Shown: one piece after another, positions 63,607-64,000 of the stretch
Layout of the letters: the number at the start of each line of letters is the position of its first letter
Numbering within the stretch: the stretch's first letter is position 1
Assembly: GCF_002163875.1 (NCBI RefSeq)
Contig: NZ_CP019333.1
Coordinates: forward strand, 1,928,864-1,992,863
Length of the DNA: 64,000 bases
Direction: 5' to 3'
Origin: Gilvibacter sp. SZ-19
GTDB taxonomy: Bacteria; Bacteroidota; Bacteroidia; Flavobacteriales; Flavobacteriaceae
The notes under the pieces: model-generated
Databases searched by the model: none
What the model was told of the DNA's origin: nothing
What the model saw: the letters and a program-made list of their open reading frames with translations, nothing else
Translations under genes and position numbers: made by a program

Positions 63607-64000
63607 TGATCTATTCCTTTAAAGGACATATCCCAGTAGTGCACCGCAGCAGTTTTGTGCATCCTTTGGCGGCAGTGACCGGCAATGTGATCATTGGTAA
63701 AGACTGTTATATAGGGCCAGGAGCTGCTATTCGCGGCGATTGGGGTGAGATCGTTTTAGAGGATGGAGTCAATGTGCAGGAGAACTGCACCGTACATATG
63801 TTTCCGGGCAAGAGTATTACGCTGGCTGCCGGAGCCCATGTGGGCCACGGAGCAGTAATTCACGGGGCTAATTTGGGTCGTAATTGTCTTATTGGGATGA
63901 ACTCGGTGATCATGGATGATGCGGTCATCGGTGATGAATCCATAGTCGGAGCCATGAGTTTTGTCAAGGCAGAAACGGTGATCCCAAGACGCAGTTTGGT
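63606..64000 (+). CDS. paaY: PaaY, gamma-carbonic-anhydrase-like hexapeptide protein (partial, runs off right edge)
   Basis: 131 codons from a GTG at 63606 with no stop before the window ends. Left-handed beta-helix repeats (GNVIIGKDCYIGPG, IVLEDGVNVQENCTVHMF, VGHGAVIHGANLGRN) and His residues match PaaY. PaaY has thioesterase activity assigned to protection from CoA depletion. Start is set by overlap with the preceding stop. Confidence 0.88.
   Translation, partial: MIYSFKGHIPVVHRSSFVHPLAAVTGNVIIGKDCYIGPGAAIRGDWGEIVLEDGVNVQENCTVHMFPGKSITLAAGAHVGHGAVIHGANLGRNCLIGMNSVIMDDAVIGDESIVGAMSFVKAETVIPRRSL

Overview
The window looks like chromosome of a marine flavobacterium (Bacteroidota, probably Flavobacteriaceae; I cannot name the species). 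Evidence: the C-terminal end of a GldN-like gliding protein at the left edge, Bacteroidota-type promoters (-7 box TANNTTTG, -33 TTG/TTTG), a fused CcoN-CcoO oxidase subunit, GSCFA, DUF4230 and DUF6252-like families, a lipoprotein with a K-D-D surface-export signal, and few strong Shine-Dalgarno sequences. Apart from the short non-coding regions the DNA is ordinary, densely packed chromosome.

Layout. 1-4.5 kb: gldN end, FAD oxidoreductase, DUF983, ABC-F, TerC. 4.6-10.3 kb: a tripartite RND efflux operon whose adaptor carries an in-frame TAG and whose permease is split by a frame change, followed by an intact TolC. 10.3-11.5 kb: a 59-aa CPXCG protein, the initiator tRNA-Met and a gene-free, hairpin-rich tract with a 63-bp direct repeat. 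11.5-12.9 kb: secreted esterase. 12.9-31 kb: a respiratory and stress block with the complete cbb3 oxidase set (ccoI, S, NO, Q, P, G, H plus a TauE-like gene), four universal stress proteins, a lipoprotein, and a histidine kinase/REC-CRP pair; thioredoxin, deoC and deoD follow. 31-33 kb: CstB-like persulfide dioxygenase with a structured leader. 33-43.3 kb: housekeeping (era, der, alaS, acetyltransferase, TPM/LemA, MerR, M23, GSCFA). 43.4-50.4 kb: cell-envelope proteins and a TPR-kinase/LuxR two-component pair. 50.4-64 kb: DUF4230, a TetR regulator and a phenylacetate (paa) operon running off the right edge.

The most interesting system is in the 13-31 kb block. The histidine kinase at 26647-27882 has a FixL-like PAS domain in which both the heme-ligand His and the distal O2-contacting Arg align with the right spacing. 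Its partner is a single protein with a receiver domain fused to a CRP/FNR DNA-binding module, in effect FixJ and FixK in one chain. A 12-bp palindrome TGAY-N4-RTCA lies exactly 23 or 24 bp upstream of a Bacteroidota -7 box in front of eight genes or operons: ccoI, ccoS-NO-Q-P-G-H, four universal stress proteins, a small membrane protein and DUF983. This looks like a compact low-oxygen regulon with sensor, regulator, operators and targets in one window.

The paa operon encodes epoxidase (A, B, C, D, E), isomerase (G), ring hydrolase/dehydrogenase (Z), hydroxyacyl-CoA dehydrogenase (H), thiolase (J), thioesterase (I), a crotonase-like protein and PaaY. A TetR-type operator overlaps its -7 box. 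It also carries unusual passengers: a PaaZ with an added DinB-like domain, an unknown secreted protein, a degenerate SDR and a hairpin-flanked GIY-YIG gene.
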